Part shown: piece after piece, positions 43,657-51,274 of the stretch
Layout of the letters: the number at the start of each line of letters is the position of its first letter
Numbering within the stretch: the first letter of the stretch is position 1
Source of the DNA: Nocardioides sp.
Lineage (GTDB): Bacteria > Actinomycetota > Actinomycetes > Propionibacteriales > Nocardioidaceae
DNA: 51,274 nucleotides
NCBI RefSeq assembly: GCF_016462705.1
Contig: NZ_JAEMSS010000006.1
Span: 1 to 51,274 of the forward strand
Direction of reading: 5' to 3'
Program-made: the position numbers and the translations under genes
Notes under the pieces: generated by a model
The model's input: only the letters and a program-made list of their open reading frames with translations
What the model was told of the DNA's origin: nothing
Database searches by the model: none

Positions 43657-44193
43657 CTACTGGCCGGTCCTCCCGTCGATGCACTCCCGCAGCAGGTCCG
43701 CGTGGCCGCAGTGCCGCGCGTACTCCTCGATCATGTGCACGACCATGTCCCGGATGCTGACGACCTCGGAATCGCGCCCCGGGATCGGGACCTCGCGGCC
43801 GTAGTCGGACTCGGGCACGGAGTCGAGCCACTCCTCGGCCTTGGCGATCTCCCGCCGCCAGGTCGCGAACGCGTCGTCCACGCACTCCCGGGTGCCGACG
43901 GAGCCGTTGAAGTCGAGGTCACGGTCCTCCTCCGTGCGGTAGAGCCGGTCCTCCCCGGTGGCCTGCGCGACCCGCTGGAACCAGCTGTGCTCGACCGCGG
44001 CCATGTGCCGGACCAGGCCGAGCAGGCTCATCGTGCTCGGCGGGACGCTCCGGGTCGCCAGCTGCTCGGGGGTCAGGCCGTCGCACTTCAGGCCGAGCGT
44101 CAGCCGGTAGTTGCGCAGGTACTCGACGTACGTCTCCTTCTCGCCCTGCGGGTTGTCGTAGGTGCGGGGGTCCTGGCCGTCCTCGGTCCACAT
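43657..44193 (-). CDS. DinB/DUF664-family protein
   Basis: This 178-residue four-helix-bundle protein is of the DinB/DUF664 type (LGLVRHMAAVEHSWF, and HMIEEYARHCGHADLLRE near the end). The histidines in RHMA/VEHSW and EYARHCGHADLLRE usually bind a metal ion. Some relatives are thiol transferases (mycothiol or bacillithiol-dependent), but this cannot be claimed for this one. ATG 44193 (MWTEDGQ) has GAGGA at good spacing; ATG 44202 is directly at that site. Confidence 0.82.
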   Translation of the reverse strand: MWTEDGQDPRTYDNPQGEKETYVEYLRNYRLTLGLKCDGLTPEQLATRSVPPSTMSLLGLVRHMAAVEHSWFQRVAQATGEDRLYRTEEDRDLDFNGSVGTRECVDDAFATWRREIAKAEEWLDSVPESDYGREVPIPGRDSEVVSIRDMVVHMIEEYARHCGHADLLRECIDGRTGQ

Positions 44194-44308
44194 GTCACTC
44201 ATTCCTCGAGCCAACCGGGGCGCTGTGGACGTGGCAAGCGAGTTGTCGGCCAGCGGGCAGAACCTGGCGTGGCCTTCGACCCGGGTCCACACTGGAGGGA
44301 GCGTCGAT

Positions 44309-44890
44309 GTGTCACGTCATCCCGAGGAGGACGGCCCAGTGGTGGTCCGGCACGACGACCCGCTCGAGCGGGTGCCGATGTCCTGGGAGCAGTACCTCAA
44401 GCTCCCGGAGCGGCCTCGCGCGGAGTGGGTCAACGGCGTCGCGGTCATCATGAACGCGCCGCCGAGCTTCGACCACGGCAGGAGCGCTCTCCGGTTGGGA
44501 GCCGTCCTTCTTGATGCGCTCCCGGACTTGCACGTCGTGACCGAGGTTCAGCTACGTATGTCCGAGGACCTCGTGCGCCTGCCGGACCTCATGGTCGTCG
44601 ACACCGCACCCGCCGACGATTGGGTGTCCGAACCCCCGCTCATGGTGGCCGAGGTTCTGTCGCGGTCGACCAAGTCCGAGGACGTGCTCGTCAAGTCCGC
44701 CGAGTACGCCCACTTCGGGATCGGCCACTACTGGATCCTCGACCCGGAGCAACGCACCCTCGAGGTGATGCGTAACGAGGCGAACGGCTGGTTCACGCTC
44801 GTCGTGCTGGATGACGAGCACCCAGAGGTGACCGCCGTGGTGGCGGGCCGTCCGGTGTCGGTCGACCTGCGGCAGATCCTGCGCACCTGA
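44309..44890 (+). CDS. Uma2-family PD-(D/E)XK nuclease-like protein
   Basis: This 193-residue Uma2 (DUF820) protein has MSWEQYLKLPE, the RAEWVNGVAVIM strand, VRLPDLMVVD and the catalytic-type EVLSRST motif. It belongs to the restriction-endonuclease superfamily; its targets are unknown, and such genes are often found in mobile or cyanobacterial/actinobacterial accessory contexts. GTG 44309 follows GGAGGG at nine bases; GTG 44339 is also possible. It is divergent from the DinB gene. Confidence 0.82.
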   Translation: MSRHPEEDGPVVVRHDDPLERVPMSWEQYLKLPERPRAEWVNGVAVIMNAPPSFDHGRSALRLGAVLLDALPDLHVVTEVQLRMSEDLVRLPDLMVVDTAPADDWVSEPPLMVAEVLSRSTKSEDVLVKSAEYAHFGIGHYWILDPEQRTLEVMRNEANGWFTLVVLDDEHPEVTAVVAGRPVSVDLRQILRT

Positions 44891-44942
44891 AGGGTGCCCA
44901 CACAACCGACCGGCCAGATGCGGCGTCTCACACACATGGCGC

Positions 44943-45221
44943 GTGGTGGGCTTCCGACGTTGCTCATGGCGAGCGTGCCGACGTCCGGGAGTGGTCGTCG
45001 TCGACAACCACACCTCGGCACCCGTGGCCCGGCTGCGTGCCGGCGTTGGGTTCCCGCGCGGGTGGCTGGACGACGACTCGTTGTTCTTCTACGACGAGAC
45101 CCGCGGCCTCCTCGTCTGGGACGTCACCAGCGGCGCGGTCGGGACGCTCACCCGGGTGCGCCCGGGCACCCGGCCCGACAGCTACTGGACCGCCAGCGTC
45201 GCCGTCGACCTGATGCGCTGA
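44943..45221 (+). pseudogene. Remnant of a beta-propeller-like gene
   Basis: A 92-residue frame has a basic, atypical N-terminus. A C-terminal part (VARLRAGVGFPRGWLDDDSL, then LLVWDVTSGAVGTLT) looks like the last blades of a WD40/TolB-like protein. It is much shorter than such proteins, and there is no ribosome site at the ATG. I read it as a 5'-deleted leftover just upstream of the ileS leader. A short real gene cannot be excluded. Confidence 0.4.
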
Positions 45222-45269
45222 CGGCAATTCGATTCGGCACGGAGGTGGCGCCACCCGTACGCTGGTGGC

Positions 45270-45461
45270 ACAGGCGCTCGAGCCGTCATCAGCGGCGAGC
45301 CTCCGGAAGAACGCCCCAGCAGCACCGGGGTCACTAGAACCGGACGGGTAGGCCCGTCACAGCCGTGAACGAAGCGGTCCCGCTCCGGCGGGGCAAGCGA
45401 GGTGGTACCGCGGCAGCCCTGTCGTCCTCGTGTCACACGAGACGACGACAGAGAGACACCG
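45270..45461 (+). promoter_or_regulatory. Isoleucine T-box riboswitch leader of ileS
   Basis: The T-box sequence AGGTGGTACCGCGG lies at 45400-45413. The upstream stem carries an ATC isoleucine codon in its loop (45288-45290), between short arms at 45276-45280 and 45296-45300, the compact stem I of actinobacterial ileS leaders. A GACGGG/CCCGTC hairpin follows at 45343-45358. A strong 3' hairpin (CTGTCGTC/GACGACAG with inner TCGTGT/ACACGA, 45419-45451) is next to the start region and lacks a T-run. Control is therefore probably translational: uncharged tRNA-Ile would favour expression. Confidence 0.88.
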
Positions 45462-48400
45462 ATGAGCTACCCCAAGTCCGGCGACGGTCCCGTCCCGTCC
45501 AGCCCGCGCTTCCCCGAGCTCGAGGAGCGGGTGCTGGAGTTCTGGGAGAAGGACGGCACCTTCCAGGCGAGCGTCGACCAGCGGGAGGCGGGGGAGCACG
45601 GCGCCAACGAGTTCGTCTTCTACGACGGACCGCCGTTCGCCAACGGACTGCCGCACTACGGGCACCTGCTGACCGGCTACGTCAAGGACGTCGTGCCGCG
45701 CTACCAGACCATGCGCGGACGCCGGGTCGAGCGCCGGTTCGGCTGGGACACCCATGGGCTGCCGGCCGAGCTCGAGGCGATGCGCCTCAACGGCATCAAG
45801 ACGACCGACGAGATCCTCGAGCTCGGCATCGAGAAGTTCAACGAGGCCTGCCGCGCCTCGGTGATGAAGTACACCGCCGAGTGGCGCGAGTACGTCACCC
45901 GCCAGGCCCGTTGGGTCGACTTCGACAACGACTACCGCACCTACGAGCCCGACTACATGGAGTCGGTCATGTGGGCCTTCAAGCAGCTCTACGACAAGGG
46001 CTGGGTCTACGAGGGCTTCCGGGTGCTGCCCTACTGCTGGAACGACGAGACGCCGCTGTCCAACCACGAGCTGCGCATGGACGAGGACGTCTACAAGATG
46101 CGCCAGGACCCGGCGGTCACCGTGGGCTTCCGGATCACCTCCGACGGCCCGCTCCGCGACGCCCTGCTGCTGACCTGGACGACCACGCCGTGGACGCTGC
46201 CGAGCAACCTCGCGGTCATGGTCGGCACCGAGATCGACTACGTGGCGGTCCAGCACGACGGCCACCGGCTGGTGCTCGCGGAGGCCCGGCTGCCCGCGTA
46301 CGCCCGGGAGCTGGCCCCCGACGGACAGGGCGAGCCGGAGGTCGTCTGGCGGGGGACGGGTGCCGACCTGCTCGGCCTCACCTACGCGCCGCCGTTCACC
46401 TACTACGCCGGTCACGAGAACGCGTTCCGGGTCGTCCCGGCCGACGAGGCCGTCACCACCACCGACGGCACCGGGCTGGTGCACAGCGCCGGCGCGTTCG
46501 GTGAGGTCGACAAGGAGGTGACCGACCGTGAGGGCATCGAGGCGGTGATGCCGGTCGGCAAGGACGGACGGTTCACCGACCCGGTCACCGACTACGCAGG
46601 CATGCAGGTCTTCGACGCCAACCTGCACATCATCGACGACCTCAAGGCCGCCACCCGGGGGGAGCAGAGCGGCTCGGTCACCCCCGGCACGGTGCTGCTG
46701 CGCCGCGAGACCTACGACCACAGCTACCCGCACTGCTGGCGCTGCCGCGAGCCCCTGATCTACAAGGGCGTGTCGTCGTGGTTCGTGCAGGTCACGGCGT
46801 TCAAGGAGCGGATGCTCGAGCTCAACCAGCAGATCAACTGGGTGCCCGAGCACAACCGCGACGGCTCCTTCGGCAAGTGGCTGGAGAACGCCCGGGACTG
46901 GTCGATCACCCGCAACCGGTTCTGGGGATCGCCCGTCCCGGTGTGGAAGAGCGACGACGACGCCTACCCGCGCATCGACGTCTACGGCTCCTTCGAGGAG
47001 ATCGAGCGGGACTTCGGCCGGCTGCCACGCAACCGGGCGGGCGAGCCGGACCTGCACCGGCCCTACGTGGACGACCTCACCCGGCCCAACCCCGACGACC
47101 CGCGTCCCGAGGGGGAGCGGTCGACGATGCGCCGCGTCACCGACGTCCTCGACGTCTGGTTCGACTCCGGCTCGATGAGCTTCGCCCAGGTGCACGTGCC
47201 GTTCCAGAACGAGGAGTGGTTCGAGCACCACTTCCCGGCCGACTTCATCGTCGAGTACTCGGGTCAGAACCGGGGCTGGTTCTACACGCTGCACGTCCTG
47301 GCCACCGGGGTCTTCGACCGTCCGGCGTTCCAGAACTGCATCAGCCACGGCTACGTGCTCGGCTCCGACGGCAACAAGATGTCGAAGTCGCTGCGCAACT
47401 ACCCGGACGTCAGCGAGGTCTTCGACCGAGACGGCGCGGACGCGATGCGCTGGTTCCTGATGGCCTCGCCGATCCTGCGCGGCGGCACCCTGGTCGTCGC
47501 CGACCAGGGCATCCGGGACGCGGTGCGGACCGTGATGCTCCCGCTGTGGAACAGCTGGTACTTCTTCCAGCTCTACGCCAACGCCGCGGGCAAGGAGGGG
47601 TCCCCGTCGACGGCGTCGACGGACCCGCTCGACCGCTACCTGCTGGCCAAGTGCCGCCAGTACGTCGAGCGGGTGACCGCACAGATGGACGACTACGCGA
47701 TCGCGGACGCCTGCGACTCCACGCGGGACTTCGTCGACGTGCTGAGCAACTGGTACATCCGGCGCTCGCGCGACCGGTTCTGGGAGGGCGACCAGCAGGC
47801 CCTCGACACCCTCTACACGGTGCTCGAGACCGTCTGCCGGGTCACCGCGCCGCTGCTGCCGCTGACGACCGAGGAGGTCTGGCGGGGGCTGACCGGAGGG
47901 AGGTCCGTGCACCTCACCGACTGGCCGTCGGCCGAGGAGCTGCCGGCCGACGCCACCCTGGTCGCCGCCATGGACCAGGTCCAGGACGTCTGCTCGGCCA
48001 CCTCGGCGCTGCGCAAGGCCGGCGGCCTGCGCAACCGCCTGCCGCTGGGCTCGCTCACGGTCGTCGTCGACGACCCGGACTCGCTCCGGGCCTTCACCGG
48101 GATCGTCGCGGACGAGGTCAACGTCAAGGCGGTGCGCCTGCTGGCGGCCGACTCGGCCGACGCGGCGGCGTACGGCGTCTCGCAGCGGCTCAACGTCAAC
48201 GCGCGCGCGGCCGGCCCGCGCCTGGGCAAGGACGTCCAGCACGCCATCAAGGGCTCCAAGTCCGGTGACTGGTCGGTGGCCGACGACGGCACCGTCATCG
48301 CGGGCGGGTTCGCCCTCGAGGAGGGCGAGTACACCCTCGAGACCGTCGTGGGCTCCGAGGACGCGGGCATCGCGACCGGCATGCTGCCCGGCGGTGGCTT

Positions 48401-48662
48401 CGTGGTGCTCGACACCGAGGTCACCCCGGAGCTCGCCGAGGAGGGCCTGGCCCGCGACCTGGTCCGGTCCGTCCAGCAGGCCCGCCGGGACGCGGGCCTG
48501 GAGGTCTCCGACCGGATCGCGCTGACCATCGCCGGCTCGGACGCCGTGCAGGCGGCCGCGCGCACGCACGAGCCGCTCATCACCTCCGAGACCCTGGCGA
48601 CGTCGTACGACGTGCGGCCGGGCCCCGACGGCGAGCCCCAGGTGACGGTCACGAAGGCGTAG
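45462..48662 (+). CDS. ileS: Isoleucyl-tRNA synthetase, long eukaryote-like type
   Basis: IleRS (1066 aa) charges tRNA-Ile. The HIGH motif is HYGH at residues 65-68 and the KMSKS loop is at 639-643. The CP1 editing domain ([15 protein letters not shown] near 240), the anticodon-binding helix bundle and a C-terminal extension follow. The variant [14 protein letters not shown] and the length fit the eukaryote-like IleRS type, which often gives natural mupirocin insensitivity, although this is only a family trait. The ATG is 11 bases after the T-box hairpin. Confidence 0.96.
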   Translation: MSYPKSGDGPVPSSPRFPELEERVLEFWEKDGTFQASVDQREAGEHGANEFVFYDGPPFANGLPHYGHLLTGYVKDVVPRYQTMRGRRVERRFGWDTHGLPAELEAMRLNGIKTTDEILELGIEKFNEACRASVMKYTAEWREYVTRQARWVDFDNDYRTYEPDYMESVMWAFKQLYDKGWVYEGFRVLPYCWNDETPLSNHELRMDEDVYKMRQDPAVTVGFRITSDGPLRDALLLTWTTTPWTLPSNLAVMVGTEIDYVAVQHDGHRLVLAEARLPAYARELAPDGQGEPEVVWRGTGADLLGLTYAPPFTYYAGHENAFRVVPADEAVTTTDGTGLVHSAGAFGEVDKEVTDREGIEAVMPVGKDGRFTDPVTDYAGMQVFDANLHIIDDLKAATRGEQSGSVTPGTVLLRRETYDHSYPHCWRCREPLIYKGVSSWFVQVTAFKERMLELNQQINWVPEHNRDGSFGKWLENARDWSITRNRFWGSPVPVWKSDDDAYPRIDVYGSFEEIERDFGRLPRNRAGEPDLHRPYVDDLTRPNPDDPRPEGERSTMRRVTDVLDVWFDSGSMSFAQVHVPFQNEEWFEHHFPADFIVEYSGQNRGWFYTLHVLATGVFDRPAFQNCISHGYVLGSDGNKMSKSLRNYPDVSEVFDRDGADAMRWFLMASPILRGGTLVVADQGIRDAVRTVMLPLWNSWYFFQLYANAAGKEGSPSTASTDPLDRYLLAKCRQYVERVTAQMDDYAIADACDSTRDFVDVLSNWYIRRSRDRFWEGDQQALDTLYTVLETVCRVTAPLLPLTTEEVWRGLTGGRSVHLTDWPSAEELPADATLVAAMDQVQDVCSATSALRKAGGLRNRLPLGSLTVVVDDPDSLRAFTGIVADEVNVKAVRLLAADSADAAAYGVSQRLNVNARAAGPRLGKDVQHAIKGSKSGDWSVADDGTVIAGGFALEEGEYTLETVVGSEDAGIATGMLPGGGFVVLDTEVTPELAEEGLARDLVRSVQQARRDAGLEVSDRIALTIAGSDAVQAAARTHEPLITSETLATSYDVRPGPDGEPQVTVTKA

Positions 48663-48676
48663 CGCTCCCCGGGCGG

Positions 48677-49420
48677 CTACCAGGGCACCGTGCCCTGGGC
48701 GTCGACGAACGTCCCCGAAGGGGCGTCCGCGGGAAGCGTGGCGGCGCGGTGGACCACCTCCGCAGCCTGCTCGGCGGTCAGTGGCGCCTGCTCCCGGCTG
48801 GTCGGCGTCAGGTCCGTCTGGACGAACCCCGGGCACACCGAGGTGACCTTGAGCGACGTGCCGGTGAGCGACTTGGCGAGCGCGATCGTCACGTTGTTCA
48901 GCGCGGCCTTGGACGACTGGTACGCCGGGACGACCGTGCCGTAGTAGGGCGATCCCGGGTCGGTCTGGTCGGTCAGCGACCCCATCGTCGAGGTGACGTT
49001 GACGATCCGGCCGGCGCGGCTGGTGCGGAGCAGCGGCAGGAAGGCCTCGAGCACGGCGACGGCGCCGAAGAGGTTGGTGTCGAACGTCTGCCGGAACATG
49101 CCGACGTCGACGACCTCGGCCGGGTCGGGGTGGGTGGCCTCCGGGAGCACGCCTGCGTTGTTGACCAGGACGTCGAGGTGCCCGAACCTGGCCGCGACGT
49201 GGTCGGCGGCCGCTCTCACGCTGGCGTCGTCGGTGACGTCCAACCGCAGCGCCGAGGCTGAGCGGCCCTCCCGGTTGATCCGGTCGGCAGCCTCCCGGAC
49301 CTGGGTCACGTCGCGGGCGGCCAGGATCACGTGGCCGCAGTCCCGGGCGAGCCGGTGGGCGGTGGCCCGCCCGATCCCGCGGCTGGCCCCGGTCACCAGG
49401 GCGACCCTCGTGGTTGTCAT
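48677..49420 (-). CDS. Classical short-chain dehydrogenase/reductase
   Basis: This 247-residue SDR has the cofactor loop TGASRGIG near residue 10, NNAG near 88, catalytic Ser in VNVTSTMGS, the YxxxK motif AYQSSK, and CPGFVQTDLT. It uses NAD(P)H on an unknown alcohol or carbonyl. ATG 49420 was chosen; GTG 49447 would add nine residues (VSAENTDTT). It is convergent with ileS and downstream of the exporter genes on the same strand, but with a 116-base gap. Confidence 0.88.
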   Translation of the reverse strand: MTTTRVALVTGASRGIGRATAHRLARDCGHVILAARDVTQVREAADRINREGRSASALRLDVTDDASVRAAADHVAARFGHLDVLVNNAGVLPEATHPDPAEVVDVGMFRQTFDTNLFGAVAVLEAFLPLLRTSRAGRIVNVTSTMGSLTDQTDPGSPYYGTVVPAYQSSKAALNNVTIALAKSLTGTSLKVTSVCPGFVQTDLTPTSREQAPLTAEQAAEVVHRAATLPADAPSGTFVDAQGTVPW

Positions 49421-49536
49421 CGTCGTGTCGGTGTTCTCTGCGCTCACGGAGACAGTCCATCCCGCCGAAGGCCCCGGCGCTGGCGGGAATCGGGCCCAGG
49501 TCTCCGGCGGGAAACGGACATCGGACTGGCGGTCGC

Positions 49537-50319
49537 TCAGCGCGACAGGTTGCGGTACGCGCGGGCCGACAACGGCAGGAACACCGCGGTCAGGACGAGC
49601 GGCCAGACGAAGGCCACCAGCACGGCGTGCTCGGCGAGGACGCCGGCGGTGATGCCGGTGGGGTTGCCGAACAGCTCGCGAGCGGCGGCCGCGGTGGCGG
49701 ACACCGGGTTCCACTGCGCGAGGAAGCCCAGCCAGTCCGGCATCGTCTCGGGCGCGACGAACAGGTTGGACAGGAAGCCGAGCGGCCAGACCAGGACCTG
49801 GACCGCCACCTGGCCACCCTCGCCCCGGAGCACGACGCCCAGGAAGATCCCGATCCAGAGCACCGCGAACCTCAGCCACAGCAGCAGAGCGACGGCGAGC
49901 AGGGCGCGGCCCACGCCCTGGTCGACCCGCCAACCCACGAGCAGACCGCCGACCACGAGGACCGCGAGCTGCGCCGCCGAGTTGGTGAGGTCCGCACCCG
50001 CCCGGCCCAATGGCACCGCCACACCGCTGATCGGCATCGACCGGAAGCGGTCGGTGATGCCGCGCTTGGCGTCCTCCGCGACCGCGGCCATCGTCGTCTC
50101 GACGCCGAACATCATGGAGAGCGCGAACATGCCGGGCAGCAGGTAGGGCAGGTAGTCGCCGCCACCGGGCAGGTCGATCGCGCCGCCGAAGAGGTAGCCG
50201 AAGACGAGCAGCAGCATCAGGGAGAACGCGATCCCGAAGATCGGCGTCCACGGCTCGCGGACCCAGTGCTTCAGGTCGCGCAGGGTCACGATCCAGCCCT
50301 GGCGCAGGGTGGCGATCAT
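49537..50319 (-). CDS. ABC-2 type exporter permease (DrrB-like)
   Basis: This 260-residue membrane protein of the ABC-2 exporter family has six helices and an amphipathic N-terminal start (TLRDLKHWVREPW). The typical GITDRFRSMPISG coupling block lies near residue 92, and WNPVSATAAAARELFG near the end. It resembles DrrB/daunorubicin-type permeases. The ATG overlaps the ATPase stop by four bases. Its substrate (drug, lipid or polymer) is unknown. Confidence 0.87.
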   Translation of the reverse strand: MIATLRQGWIVTLRDLKHWVREPWTPIFGIAFSLMLLLVFGYLFGGAIDLPGGGDYLPYLLPGMFALSMMFGVETTMAAVAEDAKRGITDRFRSMPISGVAVPLGRAGADLTNSAAQLAVLVVGGLLVGWRVDQGVGRALLAVALLLWLRFAVLWIGIFLGVVLRGEGGQVAVQVLVWPLGFLSNLFVAPETMPDWLGFLAQWNPVSATAAAARELFGNPTGITAGVLAEHAVLVAFVWPLVLTAVFLPLSARAYRNLSR

Positions 50320-51254
50320 CGGTGGGCTCCTTCGGTCAGGTGCAGGAAGACCTCGTCGAGGGTGGGCCGGCGCAGCAGCACGTCGTCGACCGCGATCCCG
50401 GCGGAGTCGATGGTGCGGACGACGCCGAGCAGGGCGGCGGTGCCACCCGCCTGGCCGGCCTCGACGGACACCGCCCGGGTCTCCGCGTCCACCGAGCCGT
50501 GCAGCAGCGCCGCGAGCGCCCCCGGGTCGACGTCCGCGCCCGGCGTCACGATCACCCGGTCGCCGCCCAGGCGGCTCTTGAGCTCCGCCGACGTCCCCTC
50601 GGCGATGACCCGGCCCGCCCCCATCACGGTGATCCGGTCGGCCAGCTGGTCGGCCTCGTCGAGGTACTGGGTCGTCATCAGCACCGTGGTGCCGAGGCCG
50701 ACGGCCTGCCGGACCGCCTGCCACACCTCGGCTCGTCCTCGCGGGTCGAGTCCGGTTGTCGGCTCGTCCAGGAACAGCAGCCGGGGCCGGAGGATCAGGC
50801 TGGCGGCGATGTCGAGGCGGCGCCGCATGCCACCGGAGTAGGTCGACACCTTGCGGTCGCGGGCGTCGGCCAGGGCGAACGTCGCCAGGAGCTCGTCGCC
50901 GCGGGCGGCTGCCTCGGCCTTCGACAGCCCGTGCAGCCGACCGAGGAGGACGAGGTTCTCGTGGCCGTGCAGCACCTCGTCGAGGGCGGTGGCCTGGCCG
51001 ACCAGGCCGATCGCGCGGAGCACGGCCGTCGCCTCCCGGCGTACGTCGTGGCCGGCGACCCGGACCTCGCCCCGCTCGCAGCGGGTGAGCGTCGCGAAGG
51101 TGCGGACGGCGGTCGTCTTGCCGGCGCCGTTGGGGCCGAGGAGGGCGTGGATGGTCCCGGGTGCGACCTCGAGGTCGAACCCGTCGAGGGCGTGCACGTC
51201 GCCGTAGGTCTTGTGCAGGGCCCGGGCGAGCAGGGCGGGTGATGCGGACGTCAT
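50316..51254 (-). CDS. ABC exporter ATP-binding protein (DrrA-like)
   Basis: This 312-residue ATPase has Walker A GPNGAGKTT near residue 39, signature YSGGMRRR, Walker B LFLDEP and an H-loop variant in MTTQYLDEAD, where the usual switch His is Gln. A C-terminal DrrA-type extension (RRPTLDEVFLHLTE) is present. It pairs with the DrrB-like permease. GGAG precedes the ATG. A regulator (often TetR) would be expected beyond the window edge, but only 20 bases are visible. Confidence 0.88.
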   Translation of the reverse strand: MTSASPALLARALHKTYGDVHALDGFDLEVAPGTIHALLGPNGAGKTTAVRTFATLTRCERGEVRVAGHDVRREATAVLRAIGLVGQATALDEVLHGHENLVLLGRLHGLSKAEAAARGDELLATFALADARDRKVSTYSGGMRRRLDIAASLILRPRLLFLDEPTTGLDPRGRAEVWQAVRQAVGLGTTVLMTTQYLDEADQLADRITVMGAGRVIAEGTSAELKSRLGGDRVIVTPGADVDPGALAALLHGSVDAETRAVSVEAGQAGGTAALLGVVRTIDSAGIAVDDVLLRRPTLDEVFLHLTEGAHR

Positions 51255-51274
51255 CTGACTCCAATCGCGTACGA

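Noticed and set aside
45357..49460. Open frame of over 1,300 codons antisense to ileS
   Set aside because: It mirrors the G/C third-position bias of ileS, has no recognisable domain over ileS, and is arginine/glycine/valine-rich. Only its last part on the minus strand (SDR gene neighbourhood) holds real sequence in another frame.

Overview
The window is GC-rich, densely coded actinobacterial chromosome, most like Nocardioides or another member of the Nocardioidaceae. The evidence is the strong G/C third-position bias, the many GTG starts, mycothiol synthesis (mshB), an actinobacterial ileS T-box, DUF4245/DUF5999/DUF6113/DUF6542 proteins, and the order glpX / DUF4245 / xseB-xseA / ispH. I see no rRNA, tRNA, CRISPR array, transposase or phage genes. 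The species name is an inference.

Positions 1-12,000 are a carbohydrate-uptake island. A partial DUF1707/LiaF-like gene is followed by lpqY-sugA-sugB-sugC (a trehalose-type ABC importer), a LacI regulator divergent from a GH1 glucosidase, and a second importer of the alpha-glucoside type (binding lipoprotein and two permeases on the minus strand). Its probable ATPase lies divergently across a 234-bp control region with a LacI-type operator and a CRP-like site. The two importers and the glucosidase probably take up and split di- or oligosaccharide glucosides.

Positions 12,000-31,700 are mostly housekeeping: two alpha/beta hydrolases, glpX, DUF4245, xseBA, ispH, a BcsB-like membrane protein, a YciO/Sua5-type protein, DUF6542, an exonuclease III, a probable phosphatidylcholine synthase, an RTX-repeat secreted protein, an isolated divergent EF-Tu paralogue with a structured 338-bp upstream region, NAD(P)-binding proteins, a thioesterase, ychF, an AraC regulator, an HNH protein and a short HPF-like protein.

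Positions 31,700-43,000 hold a secreted GH16 glucanase, mshB in a tight run with DUF6113, a VanW protein and a kelch-like lipoprotein, then a methyltransferase remnant, a GNAT protein, and the lysine/diaminopimelate genes fdxA-dapC and dapD. DapC has no ATG, GTG or TTG start at the expected place.

Positions 43,000-51,274 hold a membrane protein, a DinB protein, a Uma2 nuclease-like protein, a gene remnant, a T-box leader with a long eukaryote-like ileS, an SDR, and a DrrAB-type ABC exporter at the right edge.

The points most worth a second look are the start-less dapC, the EF-Tu paralogue with its leader ORF and hairpins, the sugar control region at 10,685-10,918, the phosphatidylcholine synthase signature, and the 33-bp-spaced direct repeats upstream of yciO. 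No complete novel multi-gene system is evident.
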